A DNA stretch of 64,000 bases from Canna indica (Eukaryota > Streptophyta > Magnoliopsida > Zingiberales > Cannaceae), in NCBI GenBank assembly GCA_034359265.1, contig CP136890.1, positions 65,101,501 through 65,165,500 on the forward strand. Direction: 5' to 3'. This document shows, in pieces, positions 54,264 to 64,000 of the stretch (its first letter is position 1; every line of letters begins with the position of its first letter). The notes below the pieces were generated by a model. It was not told the DNA's origin. It made no database searches and saw nothing but the letters and a program-made list of their open reading frames with translations. The position numbers and the translations under genes were made by a program.

Positions 54264-55869
54264 CACTACAAAATAAATGTCATCTACTAACAGACAATAT
54301 TACTAACGACAAAAATTTTTGTTAGTGAATGCAATTTCTACAAACGGAAACAATAATCATTGCTAAAAGTGATACCCTATATCAATGGACAAGCTTTGTC
54401 GTTGGTATAGAGCAAATTAATATTAACAGATTATGCATCCGTTAGTAAAATTGCTAATGGATTTCATGAACCCGTTAGTGAAGCATATTTTGTACTAACA
54501 AATTTTATAAATCGTTACTAAAACTAAGTCGCCTTTATTTTCTTAACCCGAATATTTGGTCCAAATCACCTGTGCCCAAAATTCCTATACTAACGGATTT
54601 CATCTTCTGTACTAACGAATTTCATGAATCGGTTAGTGAAGCATCTTTTTCCAATTGACCAAAATATTTGATCCCGCGCCCAAATCACCCACGCCTGCTC
54701 GCACCCTAATCACCCCACGCTAAACCCTGCTCGCCAAACACTCCACTGTCCTGCATCGCGGGCCCAAATCACATGCGCCTGCTCGCGTCCTAATCACCCC
54801 ATGCTAAACCCTGCTCGCCAAACACTCCACCATCTTGCATCCGCTCTAATCACCACGCCCCCTTTTTCTCCTGCATCCGCTCAACTCCACTGCTCGTCTC
54901 CAGCGCCGATCTCTTGCTGCCGATCTTCTCCGCACGTCTACTGCCCGCTGTGTTGATCTCCCTCTGTCGGTCTTCTCATCTCTCTCACCAAGTTCTTCTC
55001 TCTGTCTCTCTCTCAAGGGGTTGTGCCTCCTCTTCTTCACATCTATAGCTTAAGCAATGTTGTCTCTTGGTGTTTTCCCTAATTTCTGAAGTGTTGAGGT
55101 TGTTGCTAAACATAAAAAAGAAAGTTTTCCTTTTGATTATTTGATAATTTGTTTGCTAAACTCTAATATTTTTTCATTTGTTAATTTGTTTGCTAAACTC
55201 TGATCCGAAGTGCTGATGTTGTTGCTAAACATAACAGATGGTTCTGTGAATTTTGACTTGCTATGGATTTATATGATTCTAGTTAATGGAATTTTGAAAT
55301 TTGAGTTGCTATGGATTGTGAAATTTATATGATTTTGAAATTTATATGATTTATGGAATTTTGAAATTTGAGTTGCTAAACATAAAAGAAGTTCTGTGAA
55401 TTCTGATGTTGTGCTGAATATTTTTTTGTTTTGGAATTCTGACTTGCTATGGATTTGTATGATCATGTTTTATGTATCTTAAAATTTATATGATTTGTGA
55501 TGCTTATCAGATGGAACCACTTCAATGAGTTTAGGTGATATAACCTATACATAAGAGGCATAGATAATTGTGTTTATAAGTTACCCTTTTGTGACCTACT
55601 CTTTGATTCACTGTATGAGCATATCTTTATGCTGAACTATGTTACTCACCCTTCATATCTGAGCTATATTAGTTATATCCTACAAGCTACTTGGTTCTCA
55701 AAAGCATTTCATGTCCTGCAAGCTATGTTACTAACTCTGCGTCAAGACTATACTACTTTAGCATGGTGTGTTGGAAACAGATACAAAGATAGAAGCCATG
55801 CAATCCTTGCATTAGAAGTAGTGTGAACAAAAAATCACAAGTTCCACTACAACAAAAGTGACAATTAGA

Positions 55870-56400
55870 GATAACCAAATTTATCTCTAAAAGTTAAATA
55901 TCTGTCTCTATAACTTTTAGAGACAAATAAAATTGTTCGTCTCTAGAGCTCCCGTCCCTAAAAGTATTAGGGACCTATAATGTATTTGTCTCTATAAATA
56001 TTAATAGAGGCATATATATTTGCCTCTAACATATAAATACTATTACAGGCACATAATATATTTGTCTCTAAAAATATTAATAGAGGCATATATATTTGCC
56101 TCTAAAAATATTAATAGATGCATATTTATTTGTTTCTAAAAATATTAATAGATGCATATATATTTGTCTCTAAAAGTATTAGTTGAGACATTTATATTTG
56201 TCTCTAAAAATATTAATAGAGACATTTATATTTGTCTTTATTATACAAACACTAGTATAAGCATATATCATATTTGCCTCTAAAAATATTATTTGAGACA
56301 TATATTTGTCTTTAATATATAATTAAATACTATTAGGGACATAAATAATTGCCTCTAAATATATTACTAGAGGCATATTTATTTGTCTATAATAAAAAAA
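55870..56400. repeat. Subterminal repeat array of CACTA element D
   Basis: About 12 copies of a roughly 35-45 bp unit built on TTTGTCTCTAAAAATATTAA and AGAGGCATATATATTTGCC in both orientations. In CACTA elements such arrays are the binding sites of the transposition proteins. Confidence 0.85.
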
Positions 56401-58574
56401 TTATATTGCCTCAAAATTATAAATTAGGCTAAATATTTTCACATTATATTTAATTAATGAATAATTTAATTGTTTATAAAAAATTAAGTAGAGAATGAAT
56501 TTTGCTCAAAAAATTAATTGGGATTACAAACAATATATTTTAACTAAAAAAAATATAATTATTAAGAAAATTGATTACACAACACGTCACTTCCAAGAAA
56601 TGCATCTTAAAAGACTAAATTATAAATTTCATAATAATCCATCTACATTGTAGTCGGACAAAATCTCATCACAATCTTTCCATTAACAAAAAATTAACAT
56701 CAACAATCTTGGAGAAGAAAGAGCTTTGGAGGAGACCATTCTCTTCGTATATTTGAAGGCCTGAGCTTCACCTCATCCCTATGGTTCAAACCTCATCCCT
56801 ATGCTTCAAATGAGATGACGTATCCACCGTACTGGTCTTATTCAACAAATCCATCTAGACTGTCATATATTAAATAAAGCAAAATAATAGTTAAACTTGG
56901 TGGTAGATGGGACATGGAGCCTTTTTCGTAAAATTATCAAACTAAAACACAATCGTAGAAAGACTCAAATAAATTTTGCTGAAATGAAGAAAAATAATAA
57001 TTTCTTCTATGATCTATCAACAGACAGAAAGTGGATTACCCAGCTAACAATGTAGGCCACACCAACAAACGGGGAAGACGTAGATTGGCAATGTCAATGA
57101 TCGATAGATATATCCATCTGCAATCTGATTTACAAGAGATTTTTACCACCATGATTGGAGTCAAATAAACATCTCATAATATGTGACATTCTTGTACCTG
57201 TGTAGTTTGAATCACTGACGTATCAATGATAATCCTCTCTCCAGTTAGAATAGATTCAACATATTATGATAAAAGAGCATTGTATTCTATTCATGAGAAA
57301 GAATAGAATACAAAGGAGGGGAGAGAGTGTGAAATTTAAAACTAAGAGGCAGGAAAAAGAAAATAAAAAACATGACATCGACAATATTATAGACTCTTGT
57401 AGACATCCATGAAGGATATATCATGGAAGAGGAGAGATCACCGACCTGCTAAACAAAATTACACTGTTAACACGCAGAAAGCTTGTCTTCTTCATTGGAA
57501 TATATCACACTTACTAGACAAGTCTACAATCATTATCTTTAAGAAATGACACATCTAGAAAGAGTTTCCCTTTAATTGAACTTGTTAAATAGTTACAAGT
57601 TTTCATTATAGATGCAAATATTGTTGAATCATGTGTGAAGTTCCTATTTCCATCTGGCATGGCTAGTAACATTAATTTCTTCATTAATTTTCCTTAAAGA
57701 AATATCAGTTTCCGTACCGGTGAGTCACTCAATTGATATTCTCATTTTCCAAATAAATGTGTAGAAGAAATTCCATGAAACTTGATAAAGAAAGATGTAA
57801 TAAGCAAAAAATAATGTAAAAACATAATAACAATATCTTACAATATTTGAAATACTTTGTGTTTAAGATATTTCATCGGTTTTGGAATGAATAACCTAAT
57901 AAAACAACCTACATACTTCTATATAACATAGTTGAATTCCTCTAGATCAATCTACCTTTAAATGAAGGATTTGAATAATAGGAAAAGTATCACTAGGTTT
58001 TTAGATTCAATTATGTATTGCACAACATATCTTCAAAGGGAAGTACAACATAAAGATGCAACATGAACCAAAGAAGAAAATGGACCTGTAAGAAGTTCAG
58101 GAAGTAGTTGATGATTTTGAGTATCCTGAGTAATATAGAAGTGAACCAAGAATGGTTAATCTACCAAAAGATGTGATAACTGTCAAGATTCAGTGAATTT
58201 ATACTAACCACAATGATAAAAAATCTATTCAACTACAAGCTAACTTCCTTGACTCGGAGAAACATGATTACACATATAGACTCAAATAAATTGTATCCTC
58301 AACTCAAACAAAAATAGGTATTTGGATGATTCACAACTATGAACCTTGCATCATAAGCACCGCTGATGAGAGAGTTCCATGACAATAGCTCAGTAGAGTA
58401 ATAATCTACCGATGATTATAAAATATGTATAAAGCAGATATGATGGCAATCAAAGTGGCTATTGACCATGAACACGTGAGCTCCTAAATTAACAACTTAT
58501 CAACAAAAAGACAAAAAGACTATAACAGTAATTACAAAAGGAACAATGGACTAATAAATATGACAAGGTTTATA

Positions 58575-58693
58575 CTCTTACCAGTTACCATCTCCTTTGA
58601 GGGATGGTAAATTAGAAGGCAAAGCATCTTTCGCATAGGACCGAACTGTTATTGCATCACCACGTTGCAAGATGATCTGACTAGACTGTAACT
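58575..58693 (-). other. Exon-like block of unknown gene in CACTA element D
   Basis: On the minus strand, after a pyrimidine-containing TTTGCAG, an open stretch reads SQIILQRGDAITVRSYAKDA and LPSNLPSLKGDG, followed by a GTAAGAG-like donor. The splice-like borders and protein-like composition suggest a captured exon. I do not recognise the protein. Confidence 0.35.
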
Positions 58694-58917
58694 GCAAACT
58701 CAAAAAATAGAGCAAACAAATCAAGGTACGCTACATAATAATAATAATTGAGTTGGAGAATTCAAGCTAATTCAGTGCTTGGCAACAACCAGTTTGGAGG
58801 ACACTGCAGTAAAAGCAGAAGAGCAGTCTCACCAGATGACATGCAAAAGGTGGAAAAGTGAGTGCCAACAACTCGATATATAGTTGACTTTTCCAATTGT
58901 TCGATTTTGTAATAGTT

Positions 58918-59520
58918 TCACTCGTCAATCACAACTGTCCTCCTTCCTTCAATCCTCCCAAGTCCCCCGAGATTTAAAACAAAGACCTGGTCGACGAACA
59001 CTTGCTCCATCGCCCTCAGTGTCTCCTTCCTCACCGCATCCCCGTCCCGGCGCAGATCCTCCGCCTCCACGCATCTCCCGCCGTAGTTCACCATTATCCG
59101 GCCCCTACCTGCAGTCTGCTTCGCAGTTTCTTCCAAGTCTTCAGGTCTTGAAGCTCTGCTATCACGCTCCCCTTGGAGAAGAGGTCCAGAAGGATGCTTG
59201 CGAAGCCGCCCTCAACCTCTGCCTCGAGTGCGCCGCCGATATAAACCAAGAGCCTGCCTCGGTGCTGTCTCTCGAGCTTCGCCAGTCCAAAGAACTCGGG
59301 AGCGACGGCGATCACGGAGGGGTCCAACTCCTGACCGTGGATCTCCTTGACAGGTGTGGCGTCATCCGAATAGAGACTAAGTATGAGGCGGGCGGCCGAC
59401 CCGACGCCGAATCCCAAAACTCCAATGGGGCCGCCGCCGGGATGGAGAAGGGGAGGGAGGGTGGCGAAGACGTCGAAGTAAGTGGTGGTGAGGGTTTAGG
59501 GTTTCACGGTTGGGGCGACG
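58918..59520 (-). pseudogene. Spermidine-synthase-like / SAM-dependent methyltransferase fragment captured by CACTA D
   Basis: Minus strand: the frame from about 59490 reads YFDVFATLPPLLHPGGGPIG and VLGFGVGSAARLILSLYS, a Gly-rich motif I for S-adenosylmethionine binding. Next come VKEIHGQELDPSVIAVAPEF (acidic residue after strand 2), FFGLAKLERQHRGRLLVYIG and ASILLDLFSKGSVIAELQDL, which fit the plant spermidine-synthase-like methyltransferase family. A 1-nt shift at about 59095 moves the continuation (GRIMVNYGGRCVEAEDLRRD) to another frame up to about 58918. Start and C-terminal exons are not evident. It is a partial, frameshifted host-gene copy inside a transposon. The plus-strand ORF at 58884-59549 is its shadow. 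Confidence 0.65.
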
Positions 59521-59823
59521 GGAAAAGAAAAAAGGCGGCAGATTGGTGAGACTGGAGGAGAAGGCGGGTTTGCGAAAAAAAATGAGGGAGAAATTTTTTT
59601 TATTATGAGAGAATAGCTTGTTGTAGTGATATATATAAAACTAACGTATTTTTATTTAATTTTAATATGATTAATTTTAGTTGTGATAGATTTAGAGGCT
59701 AATGTTACTAATAAAATTAGCATTGAAGGCAAAAAAAATTTATTGTCTCTAAATCTTATATTTAGAGACAATTAATTATATGTTTCTAAATAATCGTTTC
59801 TAATTGAGACTTTTGTTGTAGTG

Positions 59824-62089
59824 TTCCAAGGAAACTCTACTGACAGTGCCTTTAAAGGGTTAATTGAGGTTGAGTTACTATGAGAAGAGTCCAACATGAC
59901 AGAATACATAAACTAGTTTTGTGTATGATGAAACAAACGAAAAACAACTACAATTTGCCATGGCATTAGGTTGACATCAAGAGTACCTAGGTATGTTTAA
60001 TATACACCTTCAAAGGTTGCTTTTAAAATGAGCCTCTTTCATCATCGCTCCATTAATCAATGAACAGATACTCTCTTTTAGAATATCATTAATTCTTTGT
60101 TGCACAATTGGAAACTAGGAAACTGTTTCTTTGGATATGAAAAAAAAAAACAGAACTTGCAAAAGCTAGATTACAATTTTATTTCAAAAATACTATATTA
60201 TGCAGTTGTATGAAATAGAAAACGCACTTCATGAGTAATGAACAGTTATTCCTAGGCATAGACTTGAACTACCAAGAGGTCCAAGGTCCATTAAGAAACT
60301 GCTCATGAGTCATGACCACAGACATCTACAAGCCTCAATACTACAACAATTGAGCTTATGAATTTTCAACTCATAAATCACTCTCCTATAAATCTTGACA
60401 GAAGTACAGTGTTCTAATTTGTTCACCAATGCAAAATCCACCTAGCATTGATCTGGTTTCTTCTAACAGCAAAGTATTCTAATATGTTTGCCAAAACCAA
60501 ATTTTTTTTGATGTTGTTAGGTTTCTTCTAAACCTTTTAATTCCTTAATCCCTTCTCTTTCTATTTTCTTCCAGTAGCAAAGGTAATACCGCTTATAAGG
60601 ATATTTTCGCCTGTTTCCAGTATGTGAGGTAATATACACAAGAGCAAAACTGAAGTACATGATGGATTTGAAAAAAAAATGCTTCATCCATGGAAAACAG
60701 CAAGGATGGCAGAGCTGAGGAATGTGTATAAAAGAAATGCAAAAACTGTTAACTTTCCTAATTAAGCTTGAAATGCAACTAGAGTAATAAGAAAAATAGA
60801 GAATATGGGAAAGCAACCAGGCAAAATTACTTATTATCCCTGAAACAACACCCTTGCTTCTTGATCATACTATTCTGTTGGTTATTGGTTGGACGTTTGA
60901 AATCACTCCTATAGTAAGGATAAGAATTGTTTATGATACAAGGGGTAATCGTAGATTACATATATTACCAATTTAGTATTTTCTGAACGGAGCCTGGATA
61001 CTTTATTTTTATTTTTTCCAAGTTAATCATAAATTCTCCTAATTGATAATATGAATCCCCAATATAAAATATAAATAAATTGATCTAATTGCACTTCACG
61101 CTCCGAATAATTGATGGTTCACTCAATACAATATTTCTTGGGCTAGAGTTCTCCTCACATCGAGGACAAGTACTTCCTGATTTCTTGTCCAGTGCTGCGA
61201 AACAAATAGGGAACAACTTCTTGTTCTGTACTTGCTTGTATAGACTGTCATGTTATGTTGTGTCTAATTGTCCTGTCGTATCCAATATGAATACTAAATG
61301 TATCGTTAGGGTATCCTGACAATTTGATTCCAGTTTTAGTTTTTCTTTTCTTTTCTTTTTTGCAATTTCCATTTTGGTCAACTGATCAAAACTTGTAGTT
61401 CCATTTTTTATGAATTATTGAATCTGTGTAGCCACGTTTTTTATGAATTATTGAATCAGTTTTGGTCAACTCAAAACTAAAGTACTAAACAAGAACTGAC
61501 ATTTAAAAAAGAACTACAATGTATCTTTAGGGTATTAATTTTGTATATATAGACTTTATTTAATATTTTTTTTAAAATTAAATAGTAGACACTTATGTGT
61601 CTATGTTGCAAGTCCACGAGGGGTCTAGTGAGTTTATGTAGGCTCTCGAGTTTGTCAACCTTTGGTGGTGACTAAAACATATTTGAGTAATAGCTAGAAG
61701 GTAAGTTTCAATAAAACAAAACACAAAATATTAGAATATCAGCTAGACGTATCCATGTACTACTAGTCTACTTTGTGTGCCTTCATAGCAAGTGCTCAAG
61801 TGCAGTCAGCCTATGTGCATCAAATCTTGACCTATAGATTTGTGTGCCTTCATAGCAATAAATGTTTAATATCTGGTGTTCCACTGACTGCATTTTTAAG
61901 TCAACATGATTGTCATATAGATTAGTTCTTAACTTTGGAAGAATTGTATCAATCTCAAAAGAATAACATCTAGGCTAGGTTGAAAATATTAGAAACTTGA
62001 TCAGTCTTTTTTTTTTTTTTAATTCAGTCTAGTCTGGTCATCTAACTATCTAAGATCAATTTTCTTTTTAAAAATTCAGAACTGAGAAT
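59824..62089. other. Non-coding interval inside CACTA element C
   Basis: AT-rich sequence between the end of element D and the transposase start. No gene, terminal repeat or RNA motif is recognised. Several poly-A/T runs occur (60138-60150, 62007-62022). Confidence 0.45.
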
Positions 62090-64000
62090 ATGGATAAGTC
62101 TTGGATCCGCCATACGAGAAGAGCTAGCATTGATTATATAAGGGGCACTTTGGATTTTTTGAAGTTTGCATTTGAGAAATCGTCAAAAGATGGATAAATA
62201 TTATGCCCTTGTGTGAGGTGCGTAAATGCATATTGGCATTCCGAAAAGAATGTATATGACCATATCATATGTTACGGGTTCCTTAAAGGTTATGTACGGT
62301 GGATTTTTCATGGGAAAAATTCTGAACCCTCTACTTCCGCCGTCCAGACTTGTGATGATCAACAACCGGGATTCCAAGATGATATGCATGGCTTGGTGCA
62401 TGATGCATTTTTTGTGCGTGCGCAAGAAAACATGGGAGACATAAATATTAATGATGCTAATGCTCAGTTAGGGAATGGCCTAGGATTGGAAATACTTGGG
62501 GGAAACTCCGCAGGTGAATTTTTTGATTTACTTAGAGATGTAAAGCAAGAGTTGTACCCGAACTGCAGAAAATTTTCCAAGCTCTCAGGCATTGTACAAT
62601 TTTATCATTTAAAATGTCTTAACAAATGGAGTAACAAATCATTTTCCATGTTGTTAGAACTCTTAAATGATATGTTGCCAGAGGGTAACACATTGCCGAG
62701 GTCTTTGCCTGAGATGAAAAAAATTATTTCGAGCTTAGGTCTAGGGTATGAGAAGATTCATGCATGCCCTAACGATTGTAAGTTGTTCTTGAAAGATAAA
62801 GAAAATGAAGAAACATGTTCAAGTTGTGGTTCTTCCGGATGGAAAGAAAGTATAGGTGACTTGGAAGATGACAATCAAGACACTTCTAAGAGAAAGAAGA
62901 AAGCTGCAAAAACCTTGCGTTGGTTTCCTCTGAAGCCGAGACTACAAAGATTATTCATGCATTCAAAGACTGCATCTTTGATGAAATGGCATCAAGAGGA
63001 ACAAACAAAGGATGGGTTGTTGAGACACCTTGTAGATTCCAAGGCGTGGTAGCAATTCGACTGTTTCTATCCTAACTTTTCCTTCGAGCCTCGAAATGTG
63101 CGGCTGGGTTTGGCTTCTGATGGGTTTAATCCATTCAAGACAATGAATGTCACTCACAGCACTTGGCATGTCATACTTATACCATACAATTTACATCCTT
63201 GGGTGTGCATGAAACAACCTAATTTCATATTGTCATTGCTTATTCCTGGTCCAGAAAGTTTAGGTGATAAATTTGATGTATATATGCAGCCTCTGATTGA
63301 AGAATTGAAAGATTTATGGAATGAGGGTGTTGAGACTTTTGACACCTCAACAAATGAAAGATTTCAGATGCACGTTGCATTGATGTGGACCATTAATGAT
63401 TTTCCTGCATATGCGAGTTTGTCTGGATGGAGCACTAGAGGAGAGTATGCTTGTCCTTCTTGTGGTTTTGATACGGTGTCCAAATGGCTCAACCATAGCA
63501 AAAAGTATTGCTACATGGGACATCGACTATAGCTAAATCATAATCACATGTTTCGATACGATAGGAACTCTTTTGATGGAACCCAAGAATTTAGAAGTGC
63601 ACCTGAACCAGCTTCTGGAAGTTCAATATTAGAACAATTAGAGCGATTAAGAGATGAGAGAAATGAGGATTTGACTCGAGGTTGGAAGAAAAAGAGTATT
63701 TTCTTCAATTTGCCTTGCTGGGAGTATCATCTTTTGCATCATAACCTCGATGTGATGCACATTGAGAAAAATGTTACTGATAATATTCTTGGTACACTAT
63801 TAGGACAAGGAAAATCAAAGGATAATTATAAAGCACGATGTGACCTCCAACAAATAGGCCTAAGGAGTGAACTTCATCCAAAAAGTCGTCCAGGTTCTAA
63901 TGCCACGTACCTGCCCAAGGCCTGCTACCAGATGACTTTACAAGAGAAATATAGCTTTTTGAAAGTTTTGAAAGAGATAAAAGTTCCCGATGAGCTTTCA
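62090..64000 (+). pseudogene. TNP2-type CACTA transposase, long single frame, cut by window edge
   Basis: ATG at 62090 starts MDKSWIRHTRRASIDYIRGT, the transposase-associated domain, ending CPCVRCVNAYWHSEKNVYDH and GYVRWIFHGK. One frame then runs to the window end: YHLKCLNKWSNKSFSMLLEL, IHACPNDCKLFLKDKENEET, TLRWFPLKPRLQRLFMHSKT, MNVTHSTWHVILIPYNLHPW, LMWTINDFPAYASLSGWSTR (conserved Asp-Phe-Pro region), YACPSCG, and HHNLDVMHIEKNVTDNILGT. Only three nonsense codons occur (TAA 62195-62197, TAG 63050-63052, TAG 63530-63532), with no frameshift over 637 codons. The enzyme excises and inserts CACTA elements. This copy is recently disabled and lacks its C-terminal half in view. Confidence 0.88.

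Larger units (their letters stand above)
55845..59823. mobile_element. CACTA element D, complete non-autonomous, TSD TTC, carrying a host-gene fragment
   Basis: The ends CACTACAACAAAAGTGACAA and (reverse complement) CACTACAACAAAAGTCTCAA form the inverted repeats. TTC flanks both (55842-55844, 59824-59826). The length is 3979 bp. Subterminal arrays of TTTGTCTCTA / TAGAGACAAA units fill 55870-56400 and recur at 59730-59810. No transposase is present. 58900-59520 holds a fragment of a methyltransferase-like gene on the minus strand, and 58575-58693 looks like another exon. Confidence 0.9.
54264..64000 (+). mobile_element. CACTA element C, left end plus transposase, runs off right edge
   Basis: It starts CACTACAAAATAAATGTC at 54264, with AAT on its left. 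Subterminal repeats with TAACGGATTTCAT/GTTAGTGAA words run to about 54650. A CT-rich, GC-richer leader (54690-55030) is followed by AT-rich sequence with no clear gene to 55844. A complete CACTA element (D) occupies 55845-59823. A transposase frame at 62090-64000 most likely belongs to C, since no other left end intervenes, but the right terminus is not in view. Confidence 0.6.

Noticed and set aside
55629..55826. ORF with LQATWFSKAFHVLQAM and WCVGNRYKDRSHAILALE, faintly like a TPR protein exon
   Set aside because: Too short and diverged for a call; no splice context or neighbouring exons recognised.
58884..59549. 221-codon plus-strand ORF in CACTA element D
   Set aside because: It is antisense to a clear methyltransferase-like sequence and has low-complexity Pro/Ser and Gly/Glu ends.

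Overview
This window is nuclear DNA of a flowering plant. The evidence is chromovirus Ty3/gypsy elements of Tekay and Reina type, SIRE/Maximus-type Ty1/copia LTRs, CACTA (En/Spm) and Mutator-like DNA transposons, and captured pieces of plant genes (a NGATHA-like B3 factor, a calmodulin-like protein, a spermidine-synthase-like methyltransferase). A monocot is my guess, but nothing seen is decisive. I find no intact resident gene, no rRNA or tRNA gene and no CRISPR array. Nearly all of it is nested repetitive DNA, and most coding regions carry stops or frameshifts.

Left part (1-28830). A minus-strand zinc-knuckle ORF leaves the left edge. A 5'-truncated Tekay element (about 2667-8477, plus strand) keeps pol and one 3' LTR. 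A gag-like fragment (8478-9514) is broken by a second, full-length Tekay element on the minus strand (9515-19849), whose LTRs hold a tandem array of self-complementary hairpins. Then come two arrays of one GC-rich tandem repeat (19850-20645 and 27681-28215). They are separated by a SIRE-like LTR segment, which itself holds a complete 5.7 kb CACTA element (21352-27056).

Middle (28831-40516). After a SIRE-type gag remnant comes a Tat-lineage gypsy pol (RT, RNase H, second RNase H, integrase zinc domain) cut into pieces by a solo SIRE LTR (30209-31692, TSD GCCTC) and by a Pack-MULE (31762-39547, near-identical 9-bp TSD). The Pack-MULE has terminal inverted repeats of about 210 bp. It carries a NGATHA-like B3 fragment and, on the opposite strand, a four-EF-hand calmodulin-like gene. 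The B3 fragment is split by a young Reina-type element (32756-38151, TSD GTGCC).

Right part (40517-64000). A SIRE-type element on the minus strand is inserted in the Tat integrase. It holds a solo LTR (41795-48404, TSD ATATG), into which a two-gene Mutator-like element (42859-47795, TSD TTAATTTAT) has jumped. That element has a MURA-type transposase gene and a convergent two-exon GRF zinc-finger/membrane gene, each starting near one terminal repeat. Further right, the SIRE gag is cut by a CACTA element. That one is cut by a second, the second by a third (with a long transposase frame running off the right edge), and the third by a complete non-autonomous CACTA (55845-59823, TSD TTC) carrying a methyltransferase fragment.

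Element boundaries with target-site duplications are direct observations. Lineage names are from protein motif recognition. Insertion order is inferred from nesting.
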